Source: Stenotrophomonas terrae
GTDB taxonomy: Bacteria > Pseudomonadota > Gammaproteobacteria > Xanthomonadales > Xanthomonadaceae
DNA: 64,000 nucleotides
NCBI RefSeq assembly: GCF_001431465.1
Contig: NZ_LDJJ01000041.1
Location: 29,836-93,835, forward strand
Direction: 5' to 3'
The notes under the pieces were generated by a model. That model was not told where the DNA came from. It worked only from the letters and a program-made list of their open reading frames with translations, and made no database searches. Each line of letters begins with the position of its first letter. The stretch's first letter is position 1. Positions 1 to 9,026 of this stretch are shown piece by piece. The translations under genes and the position numbers were made by a program.

Positions 1-1095
1 GGCTCGCGCGGCCATCTGGGCCGCCAGCTGATCAGCAAGTTCAAGCTCGACGCCGGCAAGGACCCGCAGTCCTACGGCATCGGCATCAAGGAGCTGTGGC
101 AGATCGACCCGGCCAAGCACGAGCCGGGCCTGGTGGTGCACGCCGCTGGCTGGCCGCTGGACAACGACACCTACGGCGGCGCCTTCCTGTACCACGCCGA
201 TGGCGGCAAGGTTTCGATCGGCTATGTGGTCGGCCTGGATTACAAGAACCCATGGCTGAGCCCGTTCGAGGAGTTCCAGCGCTTCAAGACCCACCCGGCC
301 ATCCGCAAGCACCTGGAAGGCGGCAAGCGCATTGCTTACGGTGCACGTGCGATCACCGCCGGCGGCATCCTGTCGCTGCCCAAGACCGTGTTCCCGGGCG
401 GCGCGCTGGTCGGCTGCGAAGCCGGCTACCTCAACGTCAGCCGCATCAAGGGCAGCCATGCCGCGATCAAGACCGGCATGCTGGCCGCCGAGGCCGCGTT
501 CGATGCACTGGCCGCCGGCCGCTCGCGCGATGAGCTGAGCGCCTATCCGGAAGCGTTCGAGAACAGCTGGCTGAAGACCGAGCTGCTGCAGTCCAAGAAC
601 TTCAAACAGTGGTTCAAGAAGGGCCGCACCCTGGCCACGCTGATGACCGGCATCGAGCAGTGGCTGCTGCCCAAGCTGGGCATCCGCAATGCGCCGTGGA
701 CCATCCACCGCACCAAGGCCGACCACGAGTGCCTGGAACCGGCCGCCAGCCAGCCGAAGATCGTCTATCCCAAGCCGGACAACGTGCTGACGTTCGATCG
801 TTTGAGCTCGGTGTTCCTGTCCTCGACCAACCACGAGGAAGACCAGCCCAGCCATCTGACGCTGAAGGACGCCAGCATTCCGGTCAAGGTCAACCTGGCC
901 ACCTATGCCGGCCCGGAAGCGCGTTACTGCCCGGCCGGCGTATACGAATTCGTCGGTGAAGGCAGCGATACCCGCTTGCAGATCAACGCGCAGAACTGCG
1001 TGCACTGCAAGACCTGCGACATCAAGGACCCGACCCAGAACATCGTGTGGGTAACCCCACAGGGCGGCGGCGGTCCGAACTACCCGGCGATGTAA
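1..1095 (+). CDS. Electron transfer flavoprotein-ubiquinone oxidoreductase, C-terminal part
   Basis: The reading frame is open from base 1, so the N-terminal FAD domain lies outside the window. The visible 364 residues match the C-terminal half of ETF-QO, the inner-membrane-associated flavoprotein that passes electrons from ETF (fatty-acid and amino-acid dehydrogenases) to ubiquinone. The [4Fe-4S] ligands are visible near the end: CPAGVYEF, then [13 protein letters not shown], followed by the usual [15 protein letters not shown] ending. It is followed by prpB after 28 bases, so the two may be co-transcribed. Family assignment is firm. Confidence 0.95.
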   Translation, partial: GSRGHLGRQLISKFKLDAGKDPQSYGIGIKELWQIDPAKHEPGLVVHAAGWPLDNDTYGGAFLYHADGGKVSIGYVVGLDYKNPWLSPFEEFQRFKTHPAIRKHLEGGKRIAYGARAITAGGILSLPKTVFPGGALVGCEAGYLNVSRIKGSHAAIKTGMLAAEAAFDALAAGRSRDELSAYPEAFENSWLKTELLQSKNFKQWFKKGRTLATLMTGIEQWLLPKLGIRNAPWTIHRTKADHECLEPAASQPKIVYPKPDNVLTFDRLSSVFLSSTNHEEDQPSHLTLKDASIPVKVNLATYAGPEARYCPAGVYEFVGEGSDTRLQINAQNCVHCKTCDIKDPTQNIVWVTPQGGGGPNYPAM

Positions 1096-1123
1096 GCATC
1101 GCCAACCAACCACAGGAGTTTCG

Positions 1124-2008
1124 ATGAGCATTGTCAGTCCAGGTGCCCGCTTCCGCGCGGCGCTGAAGGAAGAGAGCCCGCTGCAGATCCCGGGCGCCAT
1201 CAACGCCAACCACGCGTTGCTGGCCAAGCGGGCCGGCTTCCGTGCGGTCTACCTGTCCGGTGGCGGCGTCGCCGCCGGCTCGCTGGGCCTGCCGGACCTG
1301 GGCATCAACACCATGGACGACGTGCTCACCGACATCCGCCGCATCACCGACGTCTGCGACCTGCCGCTGCTGTCGGACATCGACACCGGCTTCGGCCCGA
1401 GCGCGTTCAACATCGCGCGCACGGTGAAGTCACTGATCAAGGCCGGTGCGGCCGCCTGCCATATCGAAGACCAGGTTGGTGCCAAGCGTTGCGGCCACCG
1501 CCCGAACAAGGAAATCGTGTCGCTGGGCGAGATGGTGGACCGGGTAAAGGCCGCGGCCGATGCCAAGACCGACCCGGATTTCTTCCTGATCGCGCGTACC
1601 GATGCCATCCAGATGGAAGGCGTGGATGCAGCCATCGAGCGCTCGCTGGCCTGCGTGGAAGCCGGTGCTGACGGCATCTTTGCCGAGGCTTCGTATGACC
1701 TTGAAACCTACAAGCGCTTTGTCGACGCGGTGAAGGTGCCGGTGCTGGCCAACTTGACCGAGTTCGGGCAGACGCCGCTGTTCTCCACCGAGGAGCTGGG
1801 TTCGGTGGGCGTGGCGATGTGCATCTACCCGCTGTCTGCGTTCCGCGCGATGAACAAGGCGGCGGAAAATGTGTATACCGCGATCCGCCGCGACGGCCAC
1901 CAGCGCAATGTGGTGGAGACCATGCAGACCCGTGAGGAGCTGTATGAGCGGATCGGCTATCACACGTTTGAGCAGAGTCTGGACAAGACGCTTGCTGCGA
2001 AGAAGTGA
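1124..2008 (+). CDS. prpB: 2-methylisocitrate lyase
   Basis: At 294 residues this is full length for PrpB, which cleaves 2-methylisocitrate to pyruvate and succinate in the methylcitrate cycle of propionate use. The isocitrate lyase/PEP mutase-family active site is clear: [17 protein letters not shown], the metal-binding SDIDTGFG, and the catalytic loop GAKRCGH. The start follows ACAGGAG with good spacing. No prpC, acnD, prpF or prpR lies nearby; the gene sits alone behind ETF-QO. Dimethylmalate lyase is a relative, but the sequence follows PrpB closely throughout. Confidence 0.95.
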   Translation: MSIVSPGARFRAALKEESPLQIPGAINANHALLAKRAGFRAVYLSGGGVAAGSLGLPDLGINTMDDVLTDIRRITDVCDLPLLSDIDTGFGPSAFNIARTVKSLIKAGAAACHIEDQVGAKRCGHRPNKEIVSLGEMVDRVKAAADAKTDPDFFLIARTDAIQMEGVDAAIERSLACVEAGADGIFAEASYDLETYKRFVDAVKVPVLANLTEFGQTPLFSTEELGSVGVAMCIYPLSAFRAMNKAAENVYTAIRRDGHQRNVVETMQTREELYERIGYHTFEQSLDKTLAAKK

Positions 2009-2510
2009 GGTTGTTGGGGTCGGTGCGTTGAAGCTGAAGGCTAGAAAGCTAGAAAGCTGAAAATCCTGAAGGACAAAGGCCTAAAAGCTGCCCTCACCCC
2101 TACCCCCACTCCGCGCCCCGGCACTTGCGTTGACGCAAGTGCGTTCAACGGGCAACGAACCAGTGGTTCGTGAGCTGCCCCTCTCACCCCATAAACGGGA
2201 GAGGGACTGCTCCGGCAATATGATGTGAGAACCGGCATTGCTGGCTTCGTCGGGCTCGGCGAAATCCAGCCGGAGCCTCGGGCCCAACGCCGAGGAAATA
2301 TGTGAAGCATCCCTTCTCCCGCATGCGGGAGAAGGTGCCCGAAGGGCGGATGAGGGGCCTTTGCTCCGGCTTCCGCTCCTGCTCTTGCCTTCGCTCCAAG
2401 CCTCTTCAAAAGCTCAACCCGCACCCAAGCCCCCCTTTGCTTTCCCCGCCCAGCACCGGCCATCATTGCCAGCGCCGTACAACCACGGCCGCCAACGCAA
2501 TGAGCCAGCA
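2009..2510. repeat. Gene-free stretch with repeat hairpins
   Basis: I see no gene here. It holds a perfect 10-bp stem with a 2-base loop at 2121-2142, a 24-bp perfect palindrome at 2312-2335 (CCTTCTCCCGC / GCGGGAGAAGG), and CTCTCACCCC...GGGAGAGGG and GGTGCCCGAAGGGCGGATGAGGG tracts. These look like dispersed intergenic repeats of the kind found widely in Xanthomonadaceae genomes. The family name is not known to me. Confidence 0.6.
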
Positions 2511-2906
2511 ATGTCCCGTCTGCCCTTGATCGCCCTTGTCTGCCTGGCACTCACCGCCTGCGGCCAGCGCGACGCCTTCAACCACAACGCCAGCGCCGAC
2601 ACGCACCAGCGCGAACTACAACGCGCCTTCGCCATCTGCGCCGGCTGCCACGACACCCGCGCCGCGCTCGGCCATCGCGTAGGCCCCAACCTGCATGGCG
2701 TGGTCGGTCGCAAGGCCGGCACCGCACCGGGCTACAACTATTCCGATGCGATGAAGGCCAGCGGCATCGTCTGGGATGCACAGACCCTGGACGCCTTCAT
2801 CAAATCACCTGCCAAGCTGGTGCCCGGCAGCAAGATGGTCAATGCCACCTCCGACCCGGCGCGCCGCCAGGCCGTGATCGAGTACTTGTCCTCGCTGCCG
2901 GACTAA
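2511..2906 (+). CDS. c-type cytochrome lipoprotein
   Basis: A 131-residue class I cytochrome c. The first 17 residues form a lipoprotein signal with lipobox LTAC (Cys17), so the mature protein should be anchored on a membrane facing the periplasm. Heme binds at CAGCH, residues 43-47, with the MGPNLHG-like GPNLHGVVGRKAG stretch downstream and a likely Met ligand in VPGSKMV. The open frame extends further upstream, but the lipobox fixes the start at 2511. It is a paralogue of the cytochrome at 6638-7084 (shared GRKAG, KLVPG, DPARRQA, IEYLS), which links it to the island. Confidence 0.9.
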   Translation: MSRLPLIALVCLALTACGQRDAFNHNASADTHQRELQRAFAICAGCHDTRAALGHRVGPNLHGVVGRKAGTAPGYNYSDAMKASGIVWDAQTLDAFIKSPAKLVPGSKMVNATSDPARRQAVIEYLSSLPD

Positions 2907-2914
2907 ACCGGCAA

Positions 2915-3691
2915 TCAATCCAGCGTCTGCACGCCACCGCCATTGACGAACAAGGTCTGGCCGCTGACCCAGTTCGATATCGGCGCGGCGAAATACAGTA
3001 CCGCACCGGCGATATCGTCCGCTTCACCCAGGCGCTTGATCGGCGTATGCGACAGCATGCGCTGCTCGATCTCCGGCGTGAGCACGGTCGCCAACGCATC
3101 GGTACGCACCGCACCCGGGCCCACCGCATTGACGCGGATGCCAGCCGGGCCATAGTCATGCGCCAGGTTCGCGGTCATGTGGTTGATCGCTGCCTTGGAC
3201 GCGGCATAAGCGCTGATTGCCGGGCTCTTGTTGATCGAACTCATCGACGACATGTTGATGATCGAACCGTAGCCGCCCTTTTCCATGTGCGGTGCGCATA
3301 GCTGCGACAAGCGCCAGGCGCTGAACACATTGATCTGGAAGGGCCGCTCGAACTGCTCCAGGCTGATCTTGTACGGGCTCTCGCGGCCGGCACCACCGCC
3401 ACCGGCGTTGTTCACCAGGATGTGGATGCCACCCAGTTCGGCGGCGGTGCGCTCCACCACGCGCACCAGATCCTCGTCCTTGAGCACATTGCATTCCAGC
3501 GCCAAGGCCTTGCCACCGGCAGCAATAATCTCCGCCGCCACTTTTTCAGCGGCAGCCAGCTTCAGGTCGGCGATGGCCACGGCCGCACCATAGGCGGCCA
3601 ACATCAGGGAACTGGCGCGGCCAATGCCATTGCCACCACCGGTAACGATGGCCACTTTGCCAGTAAGGTCGAAATGCGCTTGCGGAATCAT
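2915..3691 (-). CDS. Short-chain dehydrogenase/reductase, 7-alpha-hydroxysteroid dehydrogenase-like
   Basis: A 258-residue classical SDR: NAD(P) motif TGGGNGIG at residues 17-24, NNAG at 94-97, catalytic Ser149-Tyr162-Lys166 (YAASK), and PGAVRTDAL. Residue stretches NNAGGGG, LSQLCAPHMEK, LTPEIEQRMLSHTPIKRLG and WVSGQTLFVNGGGVQ resemble E. coli HdhA, which oxidises the 7-alpha hydroxyl of bile acids. That likeness points to an alcohol/ketone step but does not fix the substrate. It converges with the cytochrome gene and reads away from the S9 peptidase end, with its own 124-base upstream gap. Confidence 0.85.
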   Translation of the reverse strand: MIPQAHFDLTGKVAIVTGGGNGIGRASSLMLAAYGAAVAIADLKLAAAEKVAAEIIAAGGKALALECNVLKDEDLVRVVERTAAELGGIHILVNNAGGGGAGRESPYKISLEQFERPFQINVFSAWRLSQLCAPHMEKGGYGSIINMSSMSSINKSPAISAYAASKAAINHMTANLAHDYGPAGIRVNAVGPGAVRTDALATVLTPEIEQRMLSHTPIKRLGEADDIAGAVLYFAAPISNWVSGQTLFVNGGGVQTLD

Positions 3692-3815
3692 AGTTGTGTG
3701 CTCCGATTCGGGCGGTTAATTCGCCCGGATACGATACACACAAGCCGCCAAGGCAAGGTTAGCGCCCTGTGTTTTCCGCTGCGGCTGCGCCCGGTGCAGC
3801 CGCATTGCAATGCGC

Positions 3816-5738
3816 TTACTGGCCGAGGTTCTTCTGCAGGAAGCCTTCCAGCGCGCGATAGAACGCCGCGCTGTTGGCATCGTTGTAGAAGCCATGGCCC
3901 TCGCCGGCTACAGCCATCCATTGCGGCGGCCGGCCGGCGGCGACCAGGGCGGCGCGCATCGCATTGGCCTGTGCGATTGGCGTGCGTTCATCGCGCTCGC
4001 CGTGGGCCAGGAACACCGGTGCCTGGATGCTGCCAGCCAGGCTCACCGGCGAGTTGGCGGCCAGCTCCGCCTCATTGTTGCCGATCGCCTGCCGCAGGTA
4101 ATTGCGGCCGTAGGCGTAGTCGGCGATATCGCCCTTGTTGTACATCATCTTCAAGTCGTAGACGCCAGCCAGGCCCACCGCGCAACGGAACCGTGCCGGC
4201 TGCCGGGCGGCAAGCATCATCGCCGAGTAGGCACCAAAGCTGGCGCCGAAACTGCAGACACGGTTGCCATCGGCCAGGCCCAATGCAACCGCGTGATCCA
4301 GCCCGTCGATGATGTCCTGCTGGATCCGCGTGCCCCATTGCAGATAGCCGGATCGCTCGAAGCCGTCACCGCGGCCGCCGCTGCCACGGTAGTTGACCTG
4401 CACCACCAGATAGCCGCGATTTGCCAGAAACTGTGCGTCGTTGTCATAGAACCAACCATCACGTACGCCATGTGGACCGCCGTGCGGCAATACCACGGTC
4501 GGCAGCGCGCGGCCTTCGCTGTTGCGCGGAACCGTCAGTATCGCTTCCAGCTCAATGCCGTCGCTGGCCTTGAAACGCAGCGGGCGGCGCTCGGCCATCA
4601 GCGCCGGATCAATGCCTTCGCTGGCAACCAGCACTTTCTCCAGCTTGTTGCTGGCGCGGCGGAAGATCGACCAGCTGCCCGGGTCGCGGTCACTGCCCAG
4701 GTGCACCAGCAACGTCTGCCCGTCGCGGCTGCTGTCGATGAAGCTCACCTGCTGCTGTGGCAGCAATTCGGACAGCGTCTGATGCAGCTGCGCATCGGGC
4801 CGGCCAGGGTCGAAGTAGTTCAGCACCGGCCGCCCATCCAAGGGCGCGGCAGCGAAGGGAATCGCCGGCGAATGCGTCCATTGCAAGCGGCCGATGCTGC
4901 TGAATGCATCGGCCGCCAGCACGTCCGGATCACCGGCGTCCGGCGTGGTGGAAACCAGTTGGCTTGGCCCGTCATTGCGTTGCAGGTTTCCATATACGCG
5001 CTGGTTATCTGCCGAGAATGCCAGCGGCGTCCATTTGTACGGCAACTTCATCGGCTGCCATTGGCGGCCATCCTCCGAGGCGTACAGCAGGTAGTTGTCC
5101 TGCTTGTCCGCGCCCCAGGCATAGCGCGCCACGCCGGCGCGGTCGATGACGAACTCCAGATTGGGCACGTTGATGCTGGCGATCAGCTTGAAGGTGGGGC
5201 GTTGCGTATCCACCAGGTACAGCATCGACGAGGTCGGATTGCGCTGCAGTTGCCGCATGTAGAAGCGGCCGTCGTTGCTTTCGGCGATGCCCTCGATGAA
5301 ACCAAAGCCACGTTCCAGCCCGGCAGCCGTGTTCTGCTGCTCGTAGCCATAGATGTAGCGCTGGTTCTGCCCGTCGAAATCGCTGGCGAGGATCTCGCCC
5401 AACGGTACGGGTTTTTCCAGCGAACCCAGTTTGCGGCCCTTGGCCACCACCAGGCGTTTGTCGCTCACCCAGCCAAGCTGGAACGGACTCTGGTAGCGCG
5501 GCAGCCGCAGCACGGCGGTGCGCTGCATGTCGCTCAGCCGCAGTATCTGCACCGCATGGTTGCCCTCACCAAAATCGGTGGCCACCGCCAGGTATTCGCC
5601 GCCGGGCGACAGCGTTGGCATCGTGAACGGGCTGGCCTTGGCGAAGGCCTCCACCGCAACCTGCTGCGCTGCCGCAGGCCCGGCCAGGCCTGCCAACACC
5701 AGCATGGCCCCGAGCATCCATTTCCCTGCAGTTCCCAT
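3816..5738 (-). CDS. Secreted S9-family (prolyl oligopeptidase) peptidase/hydrolase
   Basis: A 640-residue protein with a Sec signal peptide (about residues 1-24, ending GPAAAQ). The N-terminal ~370 residues are the beta-propeller region and the C-terminal ~260 the alpha/beta hydrolase domain. The nucleophile Ser is in GASFGAYSA, the acid in HGERDERTPIAQA and the His in GEGHGFY. The family cuts short peptides or esters in the periplasm. The gene is divergent from the operon that starts at 5945, and an 18-bp palindrome lies between them, so its expression may be tied to the island. Confidence 0.88.
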   Translation of the reverse strand: MGTAGKWMLGAMLVLAGLAGPAAAQQVAVEAFAKASPFTMPTLSPGGEYLAVATDFGEGNHAVQILRLSDMQRTAVLRLPRYQSPFQLGWVSDKRLVVAKGRKLGSLEKPVPLGEILASDFDGQNQRYIYGYEQQNTAAGLERGFGFIEGIAESNDGRFYMRQLQRNPTSSMLYLVDTQRPTFKLIASINVPNLEFVIDRAGVARYAWGADKQDNYLLYASEDGRQWQPMKLPYKWTPLAFSADNQRVYGNLQRNDGPSQLVSTTPDAGDPDVLAADAFSSIGRLQWTHSPAIPFAAAPLDGRPVLNYFDPGRPDAQLHQTLSELLPQQQVSFIDSSRDGQTLLVHLGSDRDPGSWSIFRRASNKLEKVLVASEGIDPALMAERRPLRFKASDGIELEAILTVPRNSEGRALPTVVLPHGGPHGVRDGWFYDNDAQFLANRGYLVVQVNYRGSGGRGDGFERSGYLQWGTRIQQDIIDGLDHAVALGLADGNRVCSFGASFGAYSAMMLAARQPARFRCAVGLAGVYDLKMMYNKGDIADYAYGRNYLRQAIGNNEAELAANSPVSLAGSIQAPVFLAHGERDERTPIAQANAMRAALVAAGRPPQWMAVAGEGHGFYNDANSAAFYRALEGFLQKNLGQ

Positions 5739-5894
5739 GACGCGTTCCCCAACGGTCCGAAATCTGAATTGGAGCCTATGTCATTTTCGGCCCGACCAGA
5801 AGATCCAGAACCTGATGTCCCGGCTTGCCCACAACCGGACCCGGCACACGTCATGCAACCTTGCAGCTTTTCTTCCCGCGTCCATTCTGATACT

Positions 5895-5912
5895 TATTTG
5901 TCCGGACAAATA
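5895..5912. promoter_or_regulatory. Palindromic operator, CCGG type, site 1
   Basis: TATTTGTCCGGACAAATA is a perfect 18-bp palindrome lying between divergent genes, 32 bases before the start at 5945. The same core TTGTCCGGACA recurs at 15503, 18417 and 23097, always between genes of this island. By its form (an inverted GT/AC repeat) it suits a GntR-family dimer. That the local GntR proteins bind it is an inference. Confidence 0.75.
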
Positions 5913-5944
5913 TCAGTACCCGCTGGCCGGGCGAAGGACGGGAC

Positions 5945-6619
5945 GTGGCTGCACTGCAGTATCCAATCCTGGTGTTCATGCACCTGCTGCTGTTCGTGCT
6001 GTGGTTGGGCGCCGATGTCGGCGTGTTCCTGCTCGGCCAGCATTTCCGTCGCCGCCATGCCTATTCGCTTGAGCAACGCATCGCGCTGCTGAAACTGCTG
6101 GTGGAAGTGGACATGGTGCCGCGCAGCGCGTGGGCGCTGATGGTGCCGGTCAGCCTGAGCGTGGTGCATGTGGGCGGCTACTGGACGCTGCCGGGCTGGG
6201 CATTGCTGTTGGCCTGGCTTATCGGTGGTTTCTGGCTGTGGCTGGTGTGGGATGCGCATCGTCATGACCAGAGCCCACGTGCCGCGCGCGATCGCCGCAT
6301 CGAATCCGTATTGCGTTGGCTGCTGGCGCTGTTCTACCTGTGGCTGGGCCTGGCCTCACTGCTGCAGGGCGCGCCGCTGGCGCCGGCCTGGTTGGCCAGC
6401 AAAGCGCTGATGTTCGGCGTGATATTCGCCGCCGCCATCATGATCGATGTCAGTTTCAAACCGGTCGGCGCGCAACTGGCTGCCCTGCTCAAACAAGGCA
6501 GCAGCGATGCCACCGAACTGCCGCTGCTGCGCACCATGAACCGCACCCGGATCTGGGTGTGGCTGGTCTACCTAATGTTGCTGGCCACCGCCTTCCTTGG
6601 CGTGGTCAAGCCTTTCTGA
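5945..6619 (+). CDS. Polytopic inner-membrane protein, paralogue 1 of 3
   Basis: 224 residues with about six hydrophobic segments. It starts with GTG (AAGGA five bases upstream). It belongs with 8364-9026 and 20740-21402: all three are 220-224 residues, with an N-terminal H...WLG motif (HLLLFVLWLGADVGVF) and end in an F-K-P dipeptide region (VVKPF). The layout is loosely like CopD/DUF2269-type membrane proteins, but I cannot name the family. It leads an operon whose next gene encodes a lipoprotein cytochrome c, so a role in passing electrons from a periplasmic or membrane dehydrogenase is plausible but unproven. Confidence 0.8.
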   Translation: MAALQYPILVFMHLLLFVLWLGADVGVFLLGQHFRRRHAYSLEQRIALLKLLVEVDMVPRSAWALMVPVSLSVVHVGGYWTLPGWALLLAWLIGGFWLWLVWDAHRHDQSPRAARDRRIESVLRWLLALFYLWLGLASLLQGAPLAPAWLASKALMFGVIFAAAIMIDVSFKPVGAQLAALLKQGSSDATELPLLRTMNRTRIWVWLVYLMLLATAFLGVVKPF

Positions 6620-6637
6620 TCCCTACCAGGACTTGTC

Positions 6638-7084
6638 ATGCGCTCTTTGTTGATACTCGCCGCCGCCCTGCTTGTCGTGGGCTGCAGCAAGCAGGCCGAA
6701 CCCGTTCCAGCCGCCGTCGCGACGCCTGCTGCAAGCCAGGCAACTGCACCGGCTGCAGCTGCTGCACCAGAAGCTGCCCCCGCTGCACCCGCGATCAGCG
6801 GCGAGCAGGCCTTCGCCATGTGCACGGCCTGCCACAGCCGCGATGCCGCTGCGCCACAGCGCATGGGCCCCAATCTGCACAATCTGGTTGGACGCAAGGC
6901 CGGCAGCAATCCGGGCTTCGACTATTCGCCGGCGCTGAAGGCCAGCGACATCAGCTGGGATGCCAAGCAACTGGATGCCTATCTCACCGCGCCATCGAAG
7001 CTTGTGCCGGGCACGCGCATGGTCATCGCGGTGCCGGACCCGGCACGTCGGCAGGCGCTGATCGAGTACCTGTCAGCCCCCTGA
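6638..7084 (+). CDS. c-type cytochrome lipoprotein with Ala/Pro linker
   Basis: 148 residues. A lipoprotein signal ends at Cys16 (VVGC), followed by an Ala/Pro-rich linker (about residues 20-52) and a class I cytochrome c domain with heme site CTACH at 62-66, then MGPNLHNLVGRKAG and a likely Met ligand in VPGTRMV. It is the paralogue of the cytochrome at 2511-2906 but with a longer tether. It starts 18 bases after the membrane protein and probably forms a unit with it and with the FAD oxidase further down the operon. Confidence 0.9.
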   Translation: MRSLLILAAALLVVGCSKQAEPVPAAVATPAASQATAPAAAAAPEAAPAAPAISGEQAFAMCTACHSRDAAAPQRMGPNLHNLVGRKAGSNPGFDYSPALKASDISWDAKQLDAYLTAPSKLVPGTRMVIAVPDPARRQALIEYLSAP

Positions 7085-7154
7085 TTTTCTCTCCGTGGCA
7101 GTGCGGCTGCGGATACCGCTGCCGTTGCTGCCCTGCGCAGCAACGAGGAGTGGC

Positions 7155-7646
7155 ATGAAACTTCAGTTCGAACGCTTCACCGTGTTCTGTCGTGACCTGG
7201 ATGCATCGCTCGGCTTCTATCGCGATGCACTGGGGCTGGTGGTTGTCGAGGAAAAGACCCTGGAAGGCGCAATGGCCGGCGGCCTGCTGCAACTGCCGGC
7301 CTGCCGCATGCGCATCGCGCTGCTGGCGGCCGACGCGGATGCAGCGGTCATCGTCGGCCTGTTCGAAATCAGCCAGACACCGCTTGAAGCGCTCAGCCCG
7401 CCATTGGGCAAACCGGCTCATGGGCAGAGCGCATTGGTGCTGTCCACCGATCGATTTGATGCACTGCACGCCGCGCTCAGCGCGGCCGGCCATCGCTTCC
7501 TGACACCACCGCTGGCCTATCCCAAGCGTGTGGCCAGCACGCGTTCGCCGGCGGGCCTGTACCGCGAAATGATCGTCTACGACCCGGACCACGTGCCGGT
7601 GAGCATCCTGCAGATCGACCCGCTTCCCGAGGAGACCACGGCATGA
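7155..7646 (+). CDS. VOC-superfamily (glyoxalase/dioxygenase fold) protein
   Basis: 163 residues in two beta-alpha-beta-beta-beta modules, opening with FERFTVFCRDLDASLGFYRDALGL, the usual VOC start. The start ATG at 7155 follows GAGGAG. VOC proteins bind a divalent metal and catalyse isomerisation, epimerisation, ring cleavage or lyase steps. Candidate metal ligands cannot be assigned with confidence here. Its stop codon overlaps the next start (ATGA at 7643), so translation is likely coupled. One of three VOC genes in the island. Confidence 0.82.
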   Translation: MKLQFERFTVFCRDLDASLGFYRDALGLVVVEEKTLEGAMAGGLLQLPACRMRIALLAADADAAVIVGLFEISQTPLEALSPPLGKPAHGQSALVLSTDRFDALHAALSAAGHRFLTPPLAYPKRVASTRSPAGLYREMIVYDPDHVPVSILQIDPLPEETTA

Positions 7647-8362
7647 CCGGCATCGCCCGTTCCATCAGCGGCACCATCCAGTACACCAGCAACCAGAGTC
7701 ACCGCCAGGGCGCCGAACGCGGCCGCGAGAACTTCCAGCTCGACGTGCACCGCGATGGTTCGCGGGTACTGGCCGCACACTGCGAGATCGACGATGCGCC
7801 GCCAGTAGTGCGCGACGTCAACCTGCGCGTGGATGCGGACAACCTGCCGCGCGAGTGCTTCGTACGCATTGCCGTGGGCGGCCAGTTCCGTGGCTCGGGC
7901 TGGTTCAGCTTCAGCCCGACCGAAGCACAGTGCGAATCCAGCACCACGGTCGAAGGCCGGGTCTCGCAGCGCTTTCCATTGCAGTCACCGCTGCTGGCCT
8001 TCGGCAACCACGCCATCATCAACGATGCCTATGCGATGTCCTTGTATGACCTGTCGCAGGGGCCGGGCAAGCAGAGCTTCTTCATGCTGCTGTCCTCGCC
8101 GGATCACCGCGGCGCCACCGGGCCGATGATCTTCCCGGTGCAGCTGGCCATCGAGTACGTGGGCGAGGAAGAAATCGAGGTGATCGCCGGCCGCTTCAAG
8201 GCCCGCCACTTCCGCATCCTCGATGTCGGCATGCCGGAGGAACACCCCGACTACGATCTGTGGGTGACCGCCGACGAGCACTACATCGTGCTGCGCGCCA
8301 CCGTCACCGGCTACATGCAGACCGCCTACGAACTGAGCAGTTACACCGTGGTGGAGCACTGA
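7643..8362 (+). CDS. Conserved protein of unknown function
   Basis: 239 residues with no signal peptide or membrane span. It is predicted mostly beta-strand, with runs such as WFSFSPTEAQCES, MIFPVQLAIEYVGEEEIEV and DLWVTADEHYIVLRATVTGY. The layout recalls DUF3108-like lipid- or ester-binding folds, but I do not recognise the family with confidence. It overlaps the preceding VOC gene by 4 bases and ends 1 base before the next start, so it belongs to this operon and to the same pathway. Confidence 0.75.
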   Translation: MTGIARSISGTIQYTSNQSHRQGAERGRENFQLDVHRDGSRVLAAHCEIDDAPPVVRDVNLRVDADNLPRECFVRIAVGGQFRGSGWFSFSPTEAQCESSTTVEGRVSQRFPLQSPLLAFGNHAIINDAYAMSLYDLSQGPGKQSFFMLLSSPDHRGATGPMIFPVQLAIEYVGEEEIEVIAGRFKARHFRILDVGMPEEHPDYDLWVTADEHYIVLRATVTGYMQTAYELSSYTVVEH

Positions 8363-8363
8363 G

Positions 8364-9026
8364 ATGTTGCTGCAGATCCTGCTGGTGGCACATATCACCG
8401 TGCTCGGCTATTGGCTGGGCTCGGAGCTGGTGATCAACAGCACCTACCGCTATGTCTCCTACGGCAGCCATATCCCCTTCGCCGAGCGCAACCGGCTGAT
8501 GGAGCACGTGATGCACGTGGACCAGCATGTGCGCTACGCGCTGGTGCTGCAGGCTGGCTTGGGCTTCTCGCTGGCCGCGCTGTACGGCCTGATCCCCGGC
8601 GCTGAAACCACCGCCAGCATCGCCGGCCTGCTGTGCGTGCTGTGGCTGGGGTTTGTCGAAGCGGTGCATCGGCTGCGCCACAGCCGCATCGGCGCCACCC
8701 TGGGCGCGATTGACCGCGGCTCGCGCTATGTCTTCATGGCCCTGCTGGTCGCGCTGGCTACCGGCTTGCTCGGCGGCAGCTGGGAGATGCCACTGTGGCT
8801 GCGCCTGAAGCTGGCGCTGTATGCCGGCGTGATGGCATCGGGCGTCGGCATCCGCCTGGCGCTGATCAGCCACTTCCGCACCTGGAAAGTGATGGCGCAG
8901 GAAGGACCGACCGAAGTTACGAACGCCATCATCCGCCGCACTTACGTGAAGGCAACTTCGGTGCTGGGCGTGCTGTGGCTGTTCATCGCCGCGATCGTCG
9001 CTGTCAGCGTATTCAAGCCGACATGA
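8364..9026 (+). CDS. Polytopic inner-membrane protein, paralogue 2 of 3
   Basis: 220 residues and about six membrane segments. It shares the N-terminal HITVLGYWLGSELVIN motif with the proteins at 5945 and 20740, and a C-terminal TYVKATSVLGVLWLF...VFKPT that matches TRIWVWLVYLML...VVKPF of paralogue 1. The stop overlaps the ATG of the FAD oxidase (ATGA), which suggests the two are made in step and may form a complex, for example a membrane anchor or quinone-facing subunit for the oxidase. That role is inferred from position only. Confidence 0.8.
   Translation: MLLQILLVAHITVLGYWLGSELVINSTYRYVSYGSHIPFAERNRLMEHVMHVDQHVRYALVLQAGLGFSLAALYGLIPGAETTASIAGLLCVLWLGFVEAVHRLRHSRIGATLGAIDRGSRYVFMALLVALATGLLGGSWEMPLWLRLKLALYAGVMASGVGIRLALISHFRTWKVMAQEGPTEVTNAIIRRTYVKATSVLGVLWLFIAAIVAVSVFKPT

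Noticed and set aside
1124..2008. Dimethylmalate lyase acting with the LeuCD-like hydratase
   Set aside because: The protein follows PrpB residue for residue over its length and is 22 kb from the hydratase, without either operator motif.
2238..2510. Upstream extension of the cytochrome c frame
   Set aside because: It runs through repeat hairpins and would bury the lipoprotein signal inside the protein.
3692..3815. GTGTATCGTATC upstream of the SDR gene as a further AT-type operator
   Set aside because: It fits only part of TATNGWTATAKCA and lacks the conserved KCA end, so it was not counted.
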